A stretch of DNA of 32,019 nt from JANRJY01 sp033763735 (GCA_033763735.1 JANRJY010000120.1:1-32019), one strand, 5' to 3'; shown: positions 7,387 through 15,624, numbered from the stretch's first letter. Program-made: numbers and translations. Notes: generated by a model from the sequence alone, not told the origin.

Positions 7387-8364
7387 ATGATTGATGAAGC
7401 AAATCTATCAAATGATAGCCTATTTTCCAAATTCGAATGCAAAGAATATAAAACCTCCCTTAAATATGTAACATGCATGTCCAATGCTAGGAAATTCCTG
7501 AATTTCAATGTTCATGGCAATTCTAACGCAACAGGTCTATTGATTCTTGGTTTGTATTTGAAATTACACAAGTATGAATCAAATATCGAAGAATCTGAAT
7601 TTAATGTTAAGGTTTCATCACTAGCTTCAGTAAGAGGAATTAACAGAAGAACGGTACAAAGGCATATTTCTATCCTTTTAAGTAAAGGGTTTTTTATTGA
7701 CAAAATCAAGTTAGGCAAAGAAGGTATTTTATTGAAATTTAATGGCCAAATCCTTTTTTCTAATGCGACAAATTGCCACAGTTTAGTACAAGTACCTCTA
7801 GTACCTATAAATAATAATAAAGACCAGAACCCAAGAGAGCAAGTTATTGAGCCAAGGGAGCAAGTTCGCTCAGAGACCAATTTCAAGCGTAAATCGATTG
7901 AAAACTCTGAGCAGCTGCTTTCTCTTAATCGATTTTGGAACACTTTCAAAAAAGGTTTTTACTCAGGAAGGTTGTTTTCTGAAATTGAAGAAAAATCCAT
8001 AAAAAATATCATTTGGGAAGGTGTATATAATAAATTTCATCTCCCTTTTGAATTTAAAGATTGGAATGAATTTGAGAAATCGTTGTATCAAAGGCTCCGA
8101 ATTTTGGACATTTATTTGCGCAAAAAACCAGATAAGCGATTCATTACGAGTCCTTTAATATATTTTGATAAGTTTAATCCAAACGGTTTTTCAAAGACAT
8201 ACTATTGGAATTTGAGAGAAACAATTTTGAAAAAAGTTGTTCAAAATACCGACAAAAAACCGAGCCAAGCTTATTTTTCTACCCGAATTAAACTTAACCA
8301 ATATCATGATTGGCAAGTGCTTGAACTTTCGCAAAAAGCAAACTTAACCTATTCAAATATCTGA
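7387..8364 (+). CDS. Winged-helix protein, possible replication or regulatory protein of the element
   Basis: 325 residues, not recognised as a named family. Residues 40-115 resemble a winged helix: 'VSSLASVRGINRRTVQRHIS' has the turn and recognition helix, followed by 'LLSKGFFIDKIKLGKEGILL' as wing. A polar linker around 140-175 leads to an aromatic-rich C-terminal domain (about 175-310). Position just ahead of ParA is where plasmids and integrative elements often carry a replication initiator, which makes that a reasonable guess, but I see no initiator signature. It is followed after one base by a 77-residue frame, so it heads a possible par operon. Confidence 0.72.
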   Translation: MIDEANLSNDSLFSKFECKEYKTSLKYVTCMSNARKFLNFNVHGNSNATGLLILGLYLKLHKYESNIEESEFNVKVSSLASVRGINRRTVQRHISILLSKGFFIDKIKLGKEGILLKFNGQILFSNATNCHSLVQVPLVPINNNKDQNPREQVIEPREQVRSETNFKRKSIENSEQLLSLNRFWNTFKKGFYSGRLFSEIEEKSIKNIIWEGVYNKFHLPFEFKDWNEFEKSLYQRLRILDIYLRKKPDKRFITSPLIYFDKFNPNGFSKTYYWNLRETILKKVVQNTDKKPSQAYFSTRIKLNQYHDWQVLELSQKANLTYSNI

Positions 8365-8365
8365 A

Positions 8366-8599
8366 ATGGATACGGAGAAAATCAAGAATCGAGCATTAAC
8401 AAAGTTAATGATATGCTTTTCAGATGAGAAGGTTAGATATTTCTATTCCCTTGATTCTAAAGCAAATATCGAAAGAAAAAACCAAATGCCAGGAATATAC
8501 AAACTTGAAAAAATGCTTTTTGGTCAATTTTCTGGCAAATGGAGTAAAGCAATTTTATTTGATAATTTAACAAAAGAACAAATTAAAAATTATGACTAA
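8366..8599 (+). CDS. Small unknown protein ahead of ParA
   Basis: 77 residues, charged and lysine-rich, with a central 'MPGIYKLEKMLFGQFSGKW' segment. It starts one base after the stop of the winged-helix gene and overlaps the start of parA by eight bases. That strongly suggests a real co-translated gene. No family recognised. It may be an accessory of replication or partition. Confidence 0.65.
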   Translation: MDTEKIKNRALTKLMICFSDEKVRYFYSLDSKANIERKNQMPGIYKLEKMLFGQFSGKWSKAILFDNLTKEQIKNYD

Positions 8600-9359
8600 A
8601 ATCATCGCAATTTCAAATCAAAAGGGAGGAGTTGGGAAAACCACTTCTTCCATTAATATAGGTGCCGGGTTAGCCAACAAAGGATTCAGAGTAGTCTTGG
8701 TGGACCTGGATCCCCAAGGCAATATGAGTTCCGGATTAGGTTTGAAAAAACCGGAATTCACCATACACGGTGCATTATTAAACGAATACAAAGTCAAAGC
8801 TTACCCAATTAAGGAAAGACTGGCATTAATTGCCTGTGATAATGCTTTTTCGAGTTTTGAAAAACTGAAAGGCGATGAAATGGATCGAGAATATTTGCTT
8901 CGTGACTTGCTCGAACCACTTAAATCTAAATGCGACTTTATCATACTTGATTGCCCACCTTCTTTAGGACTAATTACGGTAAATGCCTTTACTGCGGCCA
9001 ATGAAGTTTTGATTCCTTTGGAAGCACAATTATTTTCAACAGATGGATTAGAAAAAGTTGTTGAAATGGTTCAAAAAATTACCAAAAGGTTAAATCCTGA
9101 TTTGGTAATCAAAGGCATCTTTTTCACCCGATATTCCAAAAGAACTATTTTAAAAAGGGACACATTAGAAGAAATCAAAAGTGCTTATCCGCAATTGGTT
9201 TACGACAATTACATCAGGGAAAGTATTGCATTAGGCGAGGCACCACATGTTGGTAAGGACATTTTTTCATATGCAATAGAAAGCGCAGGTTCACATGACT
9301 ATAATCAGTTGATCGAAGAATATTTATTTAAATCAGAGGTAACACTTAGTAACATTTAA
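8592..9359 (+). CDS. parA: ParA-family partition ATPase
   Basis: 255 residues, the length of the short ParA type that lacks an N-terminal HTH domain. The deviant Walker A motif KGGVGKTT lies at 11-18. Walker A' is seen in 'VVLVDLDPQGNMSSGLG' near 38-54 and Walker B in 'FIILDCPPSLG' near 115-125. It should bind ATP and non-specific DNA and move or anchor the element's DNA together with a centromere-binding partner. The 3' end runs into a 10-bp-phased repeat array, and the next gene looks like the partner. Partition genes on integrated elements usually mean an extrachromosomal phase. Confidence 0.93.
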   Translation: MTKIIAISNQKGGVGKTTSSINIGAGLANKGFRVVLVDLDPQGNMSSGLGLKKPEFTIHGALLNEYKVKAYPIKERLALIACDNAFSSFEKLKGDEMDREYLLRDLLEPLKSKCDFIILDCPPSLGLITVNAFTAANEVLIPLEAQLFSTDGLEKVVEMVQKITKRLNPDLVIKGIFFTRYSKRTILKRDTLEEIKSAYPQLVYDNYIRESIALGEAPHVGKDIFSYAIESAGSHDYNQLIEEYLFKSEVTLSNI

Positions 9360-9512
9360 TAACATAATGTAACACCTTGTTAACGGATTAACACTTAATA
9401 ACATCATGTTGCAATGAAAACACTCAATAATACTGTATTATCTTATTAACATCAAGTAACACCTATTAACATAAATGTTATGGCAAAAACATTCAGAAAC
9501 ATTCAACAACAT
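9340..9512 (+). repeat. 10-bp-phased TAACA repeat array, candidate parC centromere
   Basis: TAACA occurs at 9340, 9350, 9360, 9370, 9389, 9399, 9447, 9457 and 9467. AACAT continues in the phase of the last group at 9488, 9498 and 9508, inside the next coding region. Within each run the spacing is exactly ten bases, one helical turn, so all copies face the same side of the DNA. Between ParA and a ribbon-helix-helix-like partner this is the typical place and form of a type Ib centromere, and the array could also autoregulate the operon. Replication iterons are the alternative. Confidence 0.75.
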
Positions 9513-9887
9513 CAAGACAAAAACATTCCAGATTCGAAAAAGGATATTTTGGATTTTTTTGATGAAGAAACCGCAAATGAAAAAGTCAATGATACTGAAG
9601 TAACACCAAAAAAAATACAGCCGAAAGAGGCTGAAATTTTAGATGAAATTGTTGCTGAAGAAACTCGTCAAACATTTATTATCAGTGTTGAACATTTGGA
9701 AAAATTGAAAAACTATGTGTACACGCAAAGGCGAAAAGGTCATTTTGAATACAATCAGAAAAATGCCTTGGAAGAGGCTATTGACAAATTAATTGGCAAA
9801 GAAGAATTAATCGTTCGACCGGAGGAAGTCCGAAAAAAGGAAGAAAAAAGAAAATTAAAAATAAGAAAAGGAATCATTGGAAGGTAG
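9480..9887 (+). CDS. ParB-like centromere-binding protein (ribbon-helix-helix type, putative)
   Basis: 135 residues. The N-terminal 50 residues are polar and probably disordered, as expected for the ParA-stimulating arm of small ParB proteins. Residues 62-108 look like a ribbon-helix-helix domain: a strand 'RQTFIISVEH' followed by two helices around 'LEKLKNYVYTQRR' and 'YNQKNALEEAIDKLI'. The C-terminus is a highly basic tail. It follows parA across the phased repeat array, which is the usual order in type Ib partition cassettes. The family is inferred from fold pattern and context, not from a diagnostic motif. Confidence 0.68.
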   Translation: MAKTFRNIQQHQDKNIPDSKKDILDFFDEETANEKVNDTEVTPKKIQPKEAEILDEIVAEETRQTFIISVEHLEKLKNYVYTQRRKGHFEYNQKNALEEAIDKLIGKEELIVRPEEVRKKEEKRKLKIRKGIIGR

Positions 9888-9975
9888 CTCGTCTCTTTTT
9901 TTTAAAGAGAGCGAGCGGGAACAGAGCAGAGCACCGTTCCAGCTCGCCTAAATGCCTGAAAAATAGGCATTTAGG
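9887..9975 (+). other. Three consecutive hairpins: candidate origin of transfer (oriT)
   Basis: Hairpin 1 pairs GCTCGTCTCTTT (9887-9898) with 9904-9916, with one bulge. Hairpin 2 pairs GCGAGCGGGAAC (9911-9922) with GTTCCAGCTCGC (9936-9947), with one mismatch. Hairpin 3 is a perfect 11-bp stem, CCTAAATGCCT (9947-9957) with 9965-9975. The first two share the GCGAGC arm, so they exclude each other. The cluster lies directly upstream of the mobilization genes, the usual site of oriT. Termination after the ParB-like gene is an alternative role. Confidence 0.6.
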
Positions 9976-10014
9976 ACTTAGTATTTTATATACATTTTAT
10001 AATAAGGATGTTAA

Positions 10015-10548
10015 GTGTCTGATAATGAGATAGTAAAAATGAAAATGACTTATAAACAGAATCCAAACTTAGAAAAACTCAAATCAATTGCCATTGATGA
10101 AGAAACACATCAATTAATTAAGCAATTGTCAAAAACGAATAAGCAAAGCCAGGGAGCATTTGTAAAAAACATGGCTAAGTATTTTTCAAAATATGGGGTT
10201 GAACCCACCACAGCTCCGGCAAGCCTTTCAAAAGAAATAAAGAACCTGGATCGTAGGTTTATATCCTTTATTAGGGAGCAAGAGGAGCGCTTTTTAATTC
10301 CGTTAGGAAATCAACTAGAATCCACAAAAAATGAAGTCCTAAAAATTAGACAAAAGTTAGAGCAAACTCCTTTCGAAAAAACACAACAACAATCCAATAT
10401 TTCTGAACATGAATTTTCGGTTTATAAAAAAATTGCATTCAATATATATGAAATGGGCATTAAGATGAACCTAACTCAACGGAAAGAAAAGATTGTATTG
10501 AATGATTTGTTGGCCCTCTCTGAGAAAATTAAAAGCATTGTTCAATAA
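10015..10548 (+). CDS. BfmA/BtgA-type mobilization accessory protein
   Basis: 177 residues with a GTG start. The N-terminal part 'LKSIAIDEETHQLIKQLS' followed by 'SQGAFVKNMAKYFSKYG' matches the pattern of BfmA/BtgA proteins from Bacteroides mobilizable elements, an RHH-like DNA-binding domain. A long helical coiled region follows (about 75-125). It probably binds oriT next to it and recruits the relaxase. Its stop overlaps the relaxase start (TAATG). A later in-frame ATG at residue 9 could also serve as start. Confidence 0.82.
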   Translation: MSDNEIVKMKMTYKQNPNLEKLKSIAIDEETHQLIKQLSKTNKQSQGAFVKNMAKYFSKYGVEPTTAPASLSKEIKNLDRRFISFIREQEERFLIPLGNQLESTKNEVLKIRQKLEQTPFEKTQQQSNISEHEFSVYKKIAFNIYEMGIKMNLTQRKEKIVLNDLLALSEKIKSIVQ

Positions 10549-11339
10549 TGCCGATTATCAAAATCACTCATACATCAAAGGGAAGTAATACCGGCAGCTG
10601 TGCCCAACTTGAAAAATATTTGCAGAAAGAAAATAAAGACGTATCATTTGAACATGCAACGCACTGGTATGACCAGGAACGAACCTATGTGAGTAGGGGA
10701 GAAGTAGTTCATCGGTTGGACAACAATCACAAAGGACTCAGTGCCAAAGACGCAAAATTTTTCATGGTCACCATCAATTACAGTGAAAAGGAGATCGCAT
10801 TTATTCACAAAAAATTTGAAGATAATCCTATACTTACTGAAAATTTTAAACTCAATTATACCCGGGAAGTGATGAATCAATATGCTTCTAATTTCAAACG
10901 AAATATTCAAGGAACCGACTTACTTTATTTTGCCATCAATGAGCAAAACCGATACCATAAAGGCAATGATAAAGAAGTGTTAAAGGGAAAGGCAAAACAA
11001 AGAGAAAGAAAAGATGGATTGAATGAACACACGCATATAATCGTAAGCCGAAAAGACAAATTCCAAAAACTCAAATTAAGTCCATTAACCAATCATATTG
11101 ATACGAAAAAAGGAGCAATTAAGGGAGGATTTGATCGAGTGCAATTTAAGCTCAATTGTGAAATGGCATTTGATGCATTATTAGGCTATTCCAGAGACTT
11201 TGATGATAAAGCTGAAGTATTAATAAAGAGGGCAAGGGGTGAAGAAATATCGCCAAATACCTTAGCAGAAAATGTTGCTCTGGATAAAAGAAATGAAATG
11301 AATATTGAAATGAAAAATAAAAAAGGAATGTCCCATTAG
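10548..11339 (+). CDS. Relaxase-like mobilization protein (HUH type, BtgB/DUF5712-like)
   Basis: 263 residues. It carries the metal-binding HxH motif of HUH relaxases as His161 and His163 in 'LNEHTHIIVSRKD'. Tyr112 in 'MNQYASNFKR' is a good candidate for the nicking tyrosine. It should nick one strand at oriT and lead it into a helper element's transfer channel. The N-terminus 'MPIIKITHTSKGSNTGSC' resembles short Bacteroidota mobilization proteins paired with BfmA/BtgA. Length fits that family rather than the long MobA relaxases. No type IV secretion genes are present, so the element is mobilizable, not self-conjugative, as far as the window shows. Confidence 0.8.
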   Translation: MPIIKITHTSKGSNTGSCAQLEKYLQKENKDVSFEHATHWYDQERTYVSRGEVVHRLDNNHKGLSAKDAKFFMVTINYSEKEIAFIHKKFEDNPILTENFKLNYTREVMNQYASNFKRNIQGTDLLYFAINEQNRYHKGNDKEVLKGKAKQRERKDGLNEHTHIIVSRKDKFQKLKLSPLTNHIDTKKGAIKGGFDRVQFKLNCEMAFDALLGYSRDFDDKAEVLIKRARGEEISPNTLAENVALDKRNEMNIEMKNKKGMSH

Positions 11340-11447
11340 ATTCTATTAAATATACAATATATTCATGTATAAATACCAAACAAGATAGAATAAATTACGT
11401 ATCTTTAAGTATATAAAATATTTTTAAAACCTAAAAAACTTACCATT

Positions 11448-11849
11448 ATGAAAGACGAAATAGTAGAAAAGCAGAAAAAAGGTAAAGTGCTTTATGACTT
11501 TAAAAAACTAAAAATTAGTTTTAGTATTCCTAGTTTAGGTAGTGATTGGAATCCATATAATATTACTGAGGATATTCCCCAATTATTTGGAGACAAAGTA
11601 CAATTTGATAAAAAATTTAATTATATATTTTACCCTTTATATAACAATGGAGAAATAGGTCTTTTATATTATTTTGATATGAAAAAAAATCGCTCCAAAT
11701 CGCCTACTTATTATTTCGGTTGGGGTACTATTAATTATGAAGGAAAAGCAGAATTTTATTTGTTTGACGAAAAGGAACTAACTACTTCTTTTGAACAAGC
11801 GGAAGAAACTATGTTTAAATATATTCTGAAAAAGAAATATTTTGAATAA
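11448..11849 (+). CDS. Unknown small protein, cargo
   Basis: 133 residues, not recognised. The sequence is aromatic-rich and probably mostly beta: 'FNYIFYPLYNNGEIGLLYYF' and 'YYFGWGTINYEGKAEFYLF' alternate like strands. No signal peptide or membrane segment, so it should be cytoplasmic. It stands alone after the mobilization genes and 39 bases ahead of the histidine phosphatase gene. Composition is AT-rich like its neighbours. The good start and length argue for a real gene. Confidence 0.6.
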   Translation: MKDEIVEKQKKGKVLYDFKKLKISFSIPSLGSDWNPYNITEDIPQLFGDKVQFDKKFNYIFYPLYNNGEIGLLYYFDMKKNRSKSPTYYFGWGTINYEGKAEFYLFDEKELTTSFEQAEETMFKYILKKKYFE

Positions 11850-11888
11850 CATCATTTACAAATGATTTGATAACCAAAATTACAAGAA

Positions 11889-12557
11889 ATGAAACCCAAA
11901 CGAATCATATTAATCAGACATGGAGAATCCATTGGAAATACAAATAAAGAAATTTATAATTCAGTACCCGATTATGCATTGGAATTGACTGAAAAAGGGC
12001 ATGAACAAGCACTTAATGCAGGAGTTGAGCTAAAAAAATTAGTCGGTGATTCAAAAATGGCCATATATGTTTCCCCTATGTGGCGTACTCGAATGACATT
12101 TGAAGGAATTGCCAAAAGCTTCAATAAAAATCAAATTAATTATAAGGAAGACCCCAGATTAAGAGAACAGGAATGGGGACATTTGAGAGGCATAGAAGAG
12201 AATATGAAATTCAACAAAGAGCGGGAAGATTATGGAATTTTTTATTATCGATTTCATCATGGTGAATCAGGAGCGGATGTATATGATAGAATGAGTGGTT
12301 TTTTGTCAACTTTATACAGAGATTTTCAAAAGGTAGATTTCCCTGATAATGTGGTATTGGTTACCCATGGGTTATCAATACGATTATTTATTATGAGATG
12401 GTTTCATTTGACAGTTGAAGAATTTGAGGAACTAAATAATCCTAAAAATTGCCAGATTATTATCATGGAAAAGCAAGAAAATAATAAATACAAGTTGATA
12501 GAAGGATTATCAAAAAGTGAAGCAAAACATAAATATCAACGTCCTGTGCAATTTTGA
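11889..12557 (+). CDS. Histidine phosphatase superfamily protein
   Basis: 222 residues of the phosphoglycerate-mutase-like branch. The phospho-accepting histidine is His10 in 'ILIRHGESIGNT'. The second Arg lies in 'YVSPMWRTRMTFEG', the acid in 'LREQEWGHLRG', and the second catalytic His in 'VVLVTHGLSIRLF'. All four parts of the active site are present, so an active phosphatase is likely. Substrate is unknown; this branch includes sugar-phosphate and broad-specificity enzymes. It sits between the mobilization genes and the defence operon, so it is probably cargo. An in-frame fusion or coupling to neighbours is not seen. Confidence 0.88.
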   Translation: MKPKRIILIRHGESIGNTNKEIYNSVPDYALELTEKGHEQALNAGVELKKLVGDSKMAIYVSPMWRTRMTFEGIAKSFNKNQINYKEDPRLREQEWGHLRGIEENMKFNKEREDYGIFYYRFHHGESGADVYDRMSGFLSTLYRDFQKVDFPDNVVLVTHGLSIRLFIMRWFHLTVEEFEELNNPKNCQIIIMEKQENNKYKLIEGLSKSEAKHKYQRPVQF

Positions 12558-12583
12558 CAACTTGACATTAAAATTTGTAAGCA

Positions 12584-12657
12584 TTATAACAATTTTTATA
12601 CTTTTAATGGCAAAAATTACATACGGATATGTAAATTATAAGAAATAATTGTTATAA
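12584..12657. repeat. Nested inverted repeats flanking the nuclease-Qat operon (left side)
   Basis: A perfect 11-bp inverted repeat, TTATAACAATT (12584-12594) with AATTGTTATAA (12647-12657), encloses a second perfect 7-bp stem, TTACATA (12617-12623) with TATGTAA (12628-12634), loop CGGA. The whole can fold into one long imperfect hairpin. It lies in the 288-base gene-free gap before the operon. The outer ends, ATAAC and GTTAT, recall the ends of recombination sites such as integron attC, but a regulatory or termination role is also possible. Confidence 0.6.
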
Positions 12658-12845
12658 TTGAAAAAGATACTATTTGGTTTATTTGTTAGAATCAAAATAT
12701 ACGCAATTTACAATTGTCAATATTTTGGAAATATTCGAAATAGTGCATAGATATAATCATTACGAGCAACCCTAATGACGACCCCAAAATTATATCAAGC
12801 ATCCTAAAATCGAAAAACAACAAGAAAAATGATTTACCAAAATAA

Positions 12846-13757
12846 ATGATTAAAGAAGAAGTTCAAAATATAGTTTCTACTCTTATTACCAATGGTTTCG
12901 AGATTGACCAAATGGAAAGGTTTCCCAAAGGGAATATCATTTTCAATATTCTAAAATTAGATAAGCTTGGAGCAGTAGTAAAATACAGCATCCTTTTTAC
13001 AAAAGACAAAAATGAAACATCACTCACAGATTCAGTAATTACATTTTCTAAATCCTTTGAATCAAAACCTTTAATTGTCGCTGATAGTTTTGTTTCACCA
13101 TATTGCACAACTCATACTTTTCAAAAATTCTATGATTTTTTTGGAGGTATTGTAAATACTGGTTTAATCTTAATACCAAACCTACCCGACATTTTAGAAG
13201 AATTAGGTTTGAACAAACTACCATTAGTTTTACACGGTGATGCCTTTGATTTGCATGAATTATATATCAAAGAATGTTTTCAGTTTATATTACAATCCCC
13301 TACAAGGCGTTACGGCAAAGACAGATTGTTTGAATCTATTCCTGACGGAATCGTTATTTGCAAGAATGGAATGATGATACTTTACGATTCCAAAGCGTAT
13401 TCTAATGGGTTTGATTTTAAAGCAGATGATATAAAACGATTTGCAGCATATGTAGAGGAATTCAACAAAAGGTATTCAGCAGTTTTGGGAAAAGTATTTA
13501 CATTCATTGTTGTTACAGGCAAAATAAATCCATCCGAGAAAGCAATTGCAAAACGTTCTAATGAACTTTACCAAAAATGTAACACGAATTTATCGTGTAT
13601 TACAAGTCGAGAGTTAGGCAAAATAGTTCAGTTGCTGCAAATAGAGCCCGACATTCGTATTTCAATTCTTTGGAAAAATGTTTTTTCCGAATTGATTATT
13701 GATGAAGCAATTGTTCAAAAAGAAATTACAAGAATCAAAAAAGATAATCTTAATTAA
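12846..13757 (+). CDS. FokI-like PD-(D/E)xK nuclease, first gene of a Qat-like operon
   Basis: 303 residues. The C-terminal part carries a nuclease core: Pro166-Asp167-Gly168 in 'FESIPDGIVI', then Asp181-Ser-Lys183 in 'YDSKAYSNGFDF', then a helix with 'AAYVEEFNKRY' and a strand 'FTFIVVTGK'. This order, including the DxKAYSxG signature and YVEE helix, closely resembles the FokI cleavage domain (PDG, DTKAYSGGY, YVEEN, FLFVSG). The metal-binding Asp167, Asp181 and Lys183 match FokI Asp450, Asp467 and Lys469. The N-terminal 120 residues are not recognised and may be a sensing or partner-binding domain. The next gene begins two bases after its stop. I infer a DNA-cutting effector of the operon. 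Confidence 0.82.
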   Translation: MIKEEVQNIVSTLITNGFEIDQMERFPKGNIIFNILKLDKLGAVVKYSILFTKDKNETSLTDSVITFSKSFESKPLIVADSFVSPYCTTHTFQKFYDFFGGIVNTGLILIPNLPDILEELGLNKLPLVLHGDAFDLHELYIKECFQFILQSPTRRYGKDRLFESIPDGIVICKNGMMILYDSKAYSNGFDFKADDIKRFAAYVEEFNKRYSAVLGKVFTFIVVTGKINPSEKAIAKRSNELYQKCNTNLSCITSRELGKIVQLLQIEPDIRISILWKNVFSELIIDEAIVQKEITRIKKDNLN

Positions 13758-13759
13758 AC

Positions 13760-14320
13760 ATGGGAACATCCGTAAGTCATGGTTCACCAAGAACCTCAAA
13801 CTGGAAACCAGTTTTAGCTTGCTATACCAACGATAACTTTTCAAAAGAAAGAGTAATAAATGAAGTTTGGAGAGCATCTGAAAAAGAGCCAACACCAATC
13901 TCATCTATGATGAAATCAGATGCAATATTTGAATGTTACAATGCAATTGCTAATTCAAAAAATTACCGCGAGGCACTTCAAAAATTCAACGACATAATTT
14001 TAAACACCAAGCAAAACACAATTGTTGCCGAGTTTGCTAAGAGAGTAATCCCAACAGCTTTTCAATCCGAAGAGCCAAGTCAACAATGGAAAAATAGTTT
14101 TTTTACCGAACTCACTAACTATGTTGTTTCACGTGATGCTTCAGGGTTTGTAGGAAAGAATTTTAGAAACAAATCTGTTACTGAATTGATTGACTTTAAA
14201 AAATCTATTGGTAAAAAAGTAAACGATATTGTAGGAGCGGACAAAACAAAAATCAAAACCAAAAGTGATTGGAACATCTTTATTGATTCTTCAATCACAA
14301 AACTTAAATCAGCAAAGTAA
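13760..14320 (+). CDS. QatB-like protein with N-terminal Met-Gly
   Basis: 186 residues starting MGTSVSHGSPRTSNW, the glycine/serine-rich N-terminus seen in QatB proteins of the QatABCD defence system. A mostly helical body follows, with 'YREALQKFNDIILNTKQN' near 75. After Met removal Gly would be N-terminal; that glycine is the reported site for attachment of a 7-deazaguanine base by QatC-type enzymes (recalled from recent work on QatC and type IV CBASS). It lies directly before the QatC-like gene, overlapping by one base (TAATG), and two bases after the nuclease gene. The QatB call rests on the N-terminus, length and context together. Confidence 0.72.
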   Translation: MGTSVSHGSPRTSNWKPVLACYTNDNFSKERVINEVWRASEKEPTPISSMMKSDAIFECYNAIANSKNYREALQKFNDIILNTKQNTIVAEFAKRVIPTAFQSEEPSQQWKNSFFTELTNYVVSRDASGFVGKNFRNKSVTELIDFKKSIGKKVNDIVGADKTKIKTKSDWNIFIDSSITKLKSAK

Positions 14321-15624
14321 TGACACCTTATAAAATATCAGTTGGTGAAACTAACCTCGGAGCAGACCTACAGCTTTGTCCATCAAAAAACCTATACACA
14401 GGTTTGCAATATTTTGAAAAGGAATTTGGAGTTGCAGATTCTTTAGAAGAAGATATGTTAAATCTTGCATCAGGTGTTTATGCTGCCGACCTAGCAGTAA
14501 TCAGAGACGAAAGAGAAAATTTTTTACGAACAATTGAACTCACAGTTGAAGTTGTGAATTTTCATGCCTTTGAAAGAATCAAAGATAAACTTTCAAGTGC
14601 ATTACTAATTCTAAGTAGAGATAATTGGCACATAAAATTTGTTCAGAAAACAGGAACACCGGTTGCAAACTTTCAATGGCAAAATAAAGAAGGGGCAGCA
14701 TTGCTTTTTTCGGGTGGTATTGATTCTATGTGTGCAGCTTCTGATTTCATAAATAAGAAAACCGATTTAGTTTTAGTAAGCCATAACACCCATGCAAATA
14801 AAGTAGTAGATAAAAGTCAGAAGAATGTTCATAAGGCGTTGCAAGATTTCTATAAAACAAAAGTTCGCCATATTCACATAAAGGTTTACGGCAGAAAAAA
14901 CTCAACACATAGCTTTCCCGAAGCTAACAAAAGAGAGAATACACAACGAACAAGGTCTTTTCTATTTCTTTCATTAGCAGCACTTATAACCAGAAGATGT
15001 GGATTTAATAAAGTGCTTTATATGGCAGAGAACGGACAATTTGCAATTCACCTTCCTTTGAATTCTGCGAGAGTTGGTCCTTTTTCAACTCACACAGCCG
15101 ACCCAAATTTTGTTACCCATGCACAAGAAATCTTTAGAACTGTTTTGAGCAATCCCGTATTTGAAATTTCAAATCCATTTCTATACAAAACTAAGGCAGA
15201 AGTATTTGCGGTAATGCCAAATAAACTACAAAAAGAAGTTCAAAATTCTGCAAGCTGTTGGATGATTTCTCATGTTCCTCAAGAGAAGCATTGTGGTATT
15301 TGCATCCCCTGTATTTCAAGGCGAATTGCCATTGAATACAACGGTCTAAAAGTAAATGAGTATCACACAGATATTTTCACAACAGATATAAACACTTTGG
15401 CTGACGATAACACAGGAAAAAGAAACCTTATTGATTACTTAGAATTTATTATACGGTTTAAAGAAGTAACGGCACAGAATAAAGATGAACTGATTTGTGA
15501 ATTTCCAGAACTTATAAATCCTTCAATTGATGAAGACCAAGCACTAAAACTTTTTGAAAGGGTTTCGCAACAATCATTCAAAGTGTTTCAAAGTTATCCT
15601 AAAGTTATAAGCATCATCAAATGA
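14320..15624 (+). CDS. qatC: QatC-like QueC-family enzyme
   Basis: 434 residues, much longer than housekeeping QueC because of an N-terminal domain of about 120 residues typical of QatC. The PP-loop ATP-binding motif SGGIDS lies at 131-136. The zinc site is Cys313, Cys325, Cys328 and Cys331 ('SCW', 'HCGICIPC'). 'MAENGQFAIHLPLNS' near 235-249 fits the substrate-side loop. QueC makes preQ0 from a carboxy-deazaguanine; QatC relatives are thought to join that base to a protein N-terminus instead. No other queuosine genes are nearby, so the base would come from the host pathway. Its stop overlaps the next start by four bases. Confidence 0.87.
   Translation: MTPYKISVGETNLGADLQLCPSKNLYTGLQYFEKEFGVADSLEEDMLNLASGVYAADLAVIRDERENFLRTIELTVEVVNFHAFERIKDKLSSALLILSRDNWHIKFVQKTGTPVANFQWQNKEGAALLFSGGIDSMCAASDFINKKTDLVLVSHNTHANKVVDKSQKNVHKALQDFYKTKVRHIHIKVYGRKNSTHSFPEANKRENTQRTRSFLFLSLAALITRRCGFNKVLYMAENGQFAIHLPLNSARVGPFSTHTADPNFVTHAQEIFRTVLSNPVFEISNPFLYKTKAEVFAVMPNKLQKEVQNSASCWMISHVPQEKHCGICIPCISRRIAIEYNGLKVNEYHTDIFTTDINTLADDNTGKRNLIDYLEFIIRFKEVTAQNKDELICEFPELINPSIDEDQALKLFERVSQQSFKVFQSYPKVISIIK

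Noticed and set aside
9360..9479. Replication iterons as main reading of the TAACA array
   Set aside because: Not excluded, but the position between ParA and an RHH-like protein and the exact 10-base phasing fit a partition centromere better.
14320..15624. Housekeeping queC for queuosine synthesis
   Set aside because: The extra N-terminal domain, length of 434 residues, QatB-like neighbour and lack of queD/queE/folE nearby point to a defence QatC-like enzyme.
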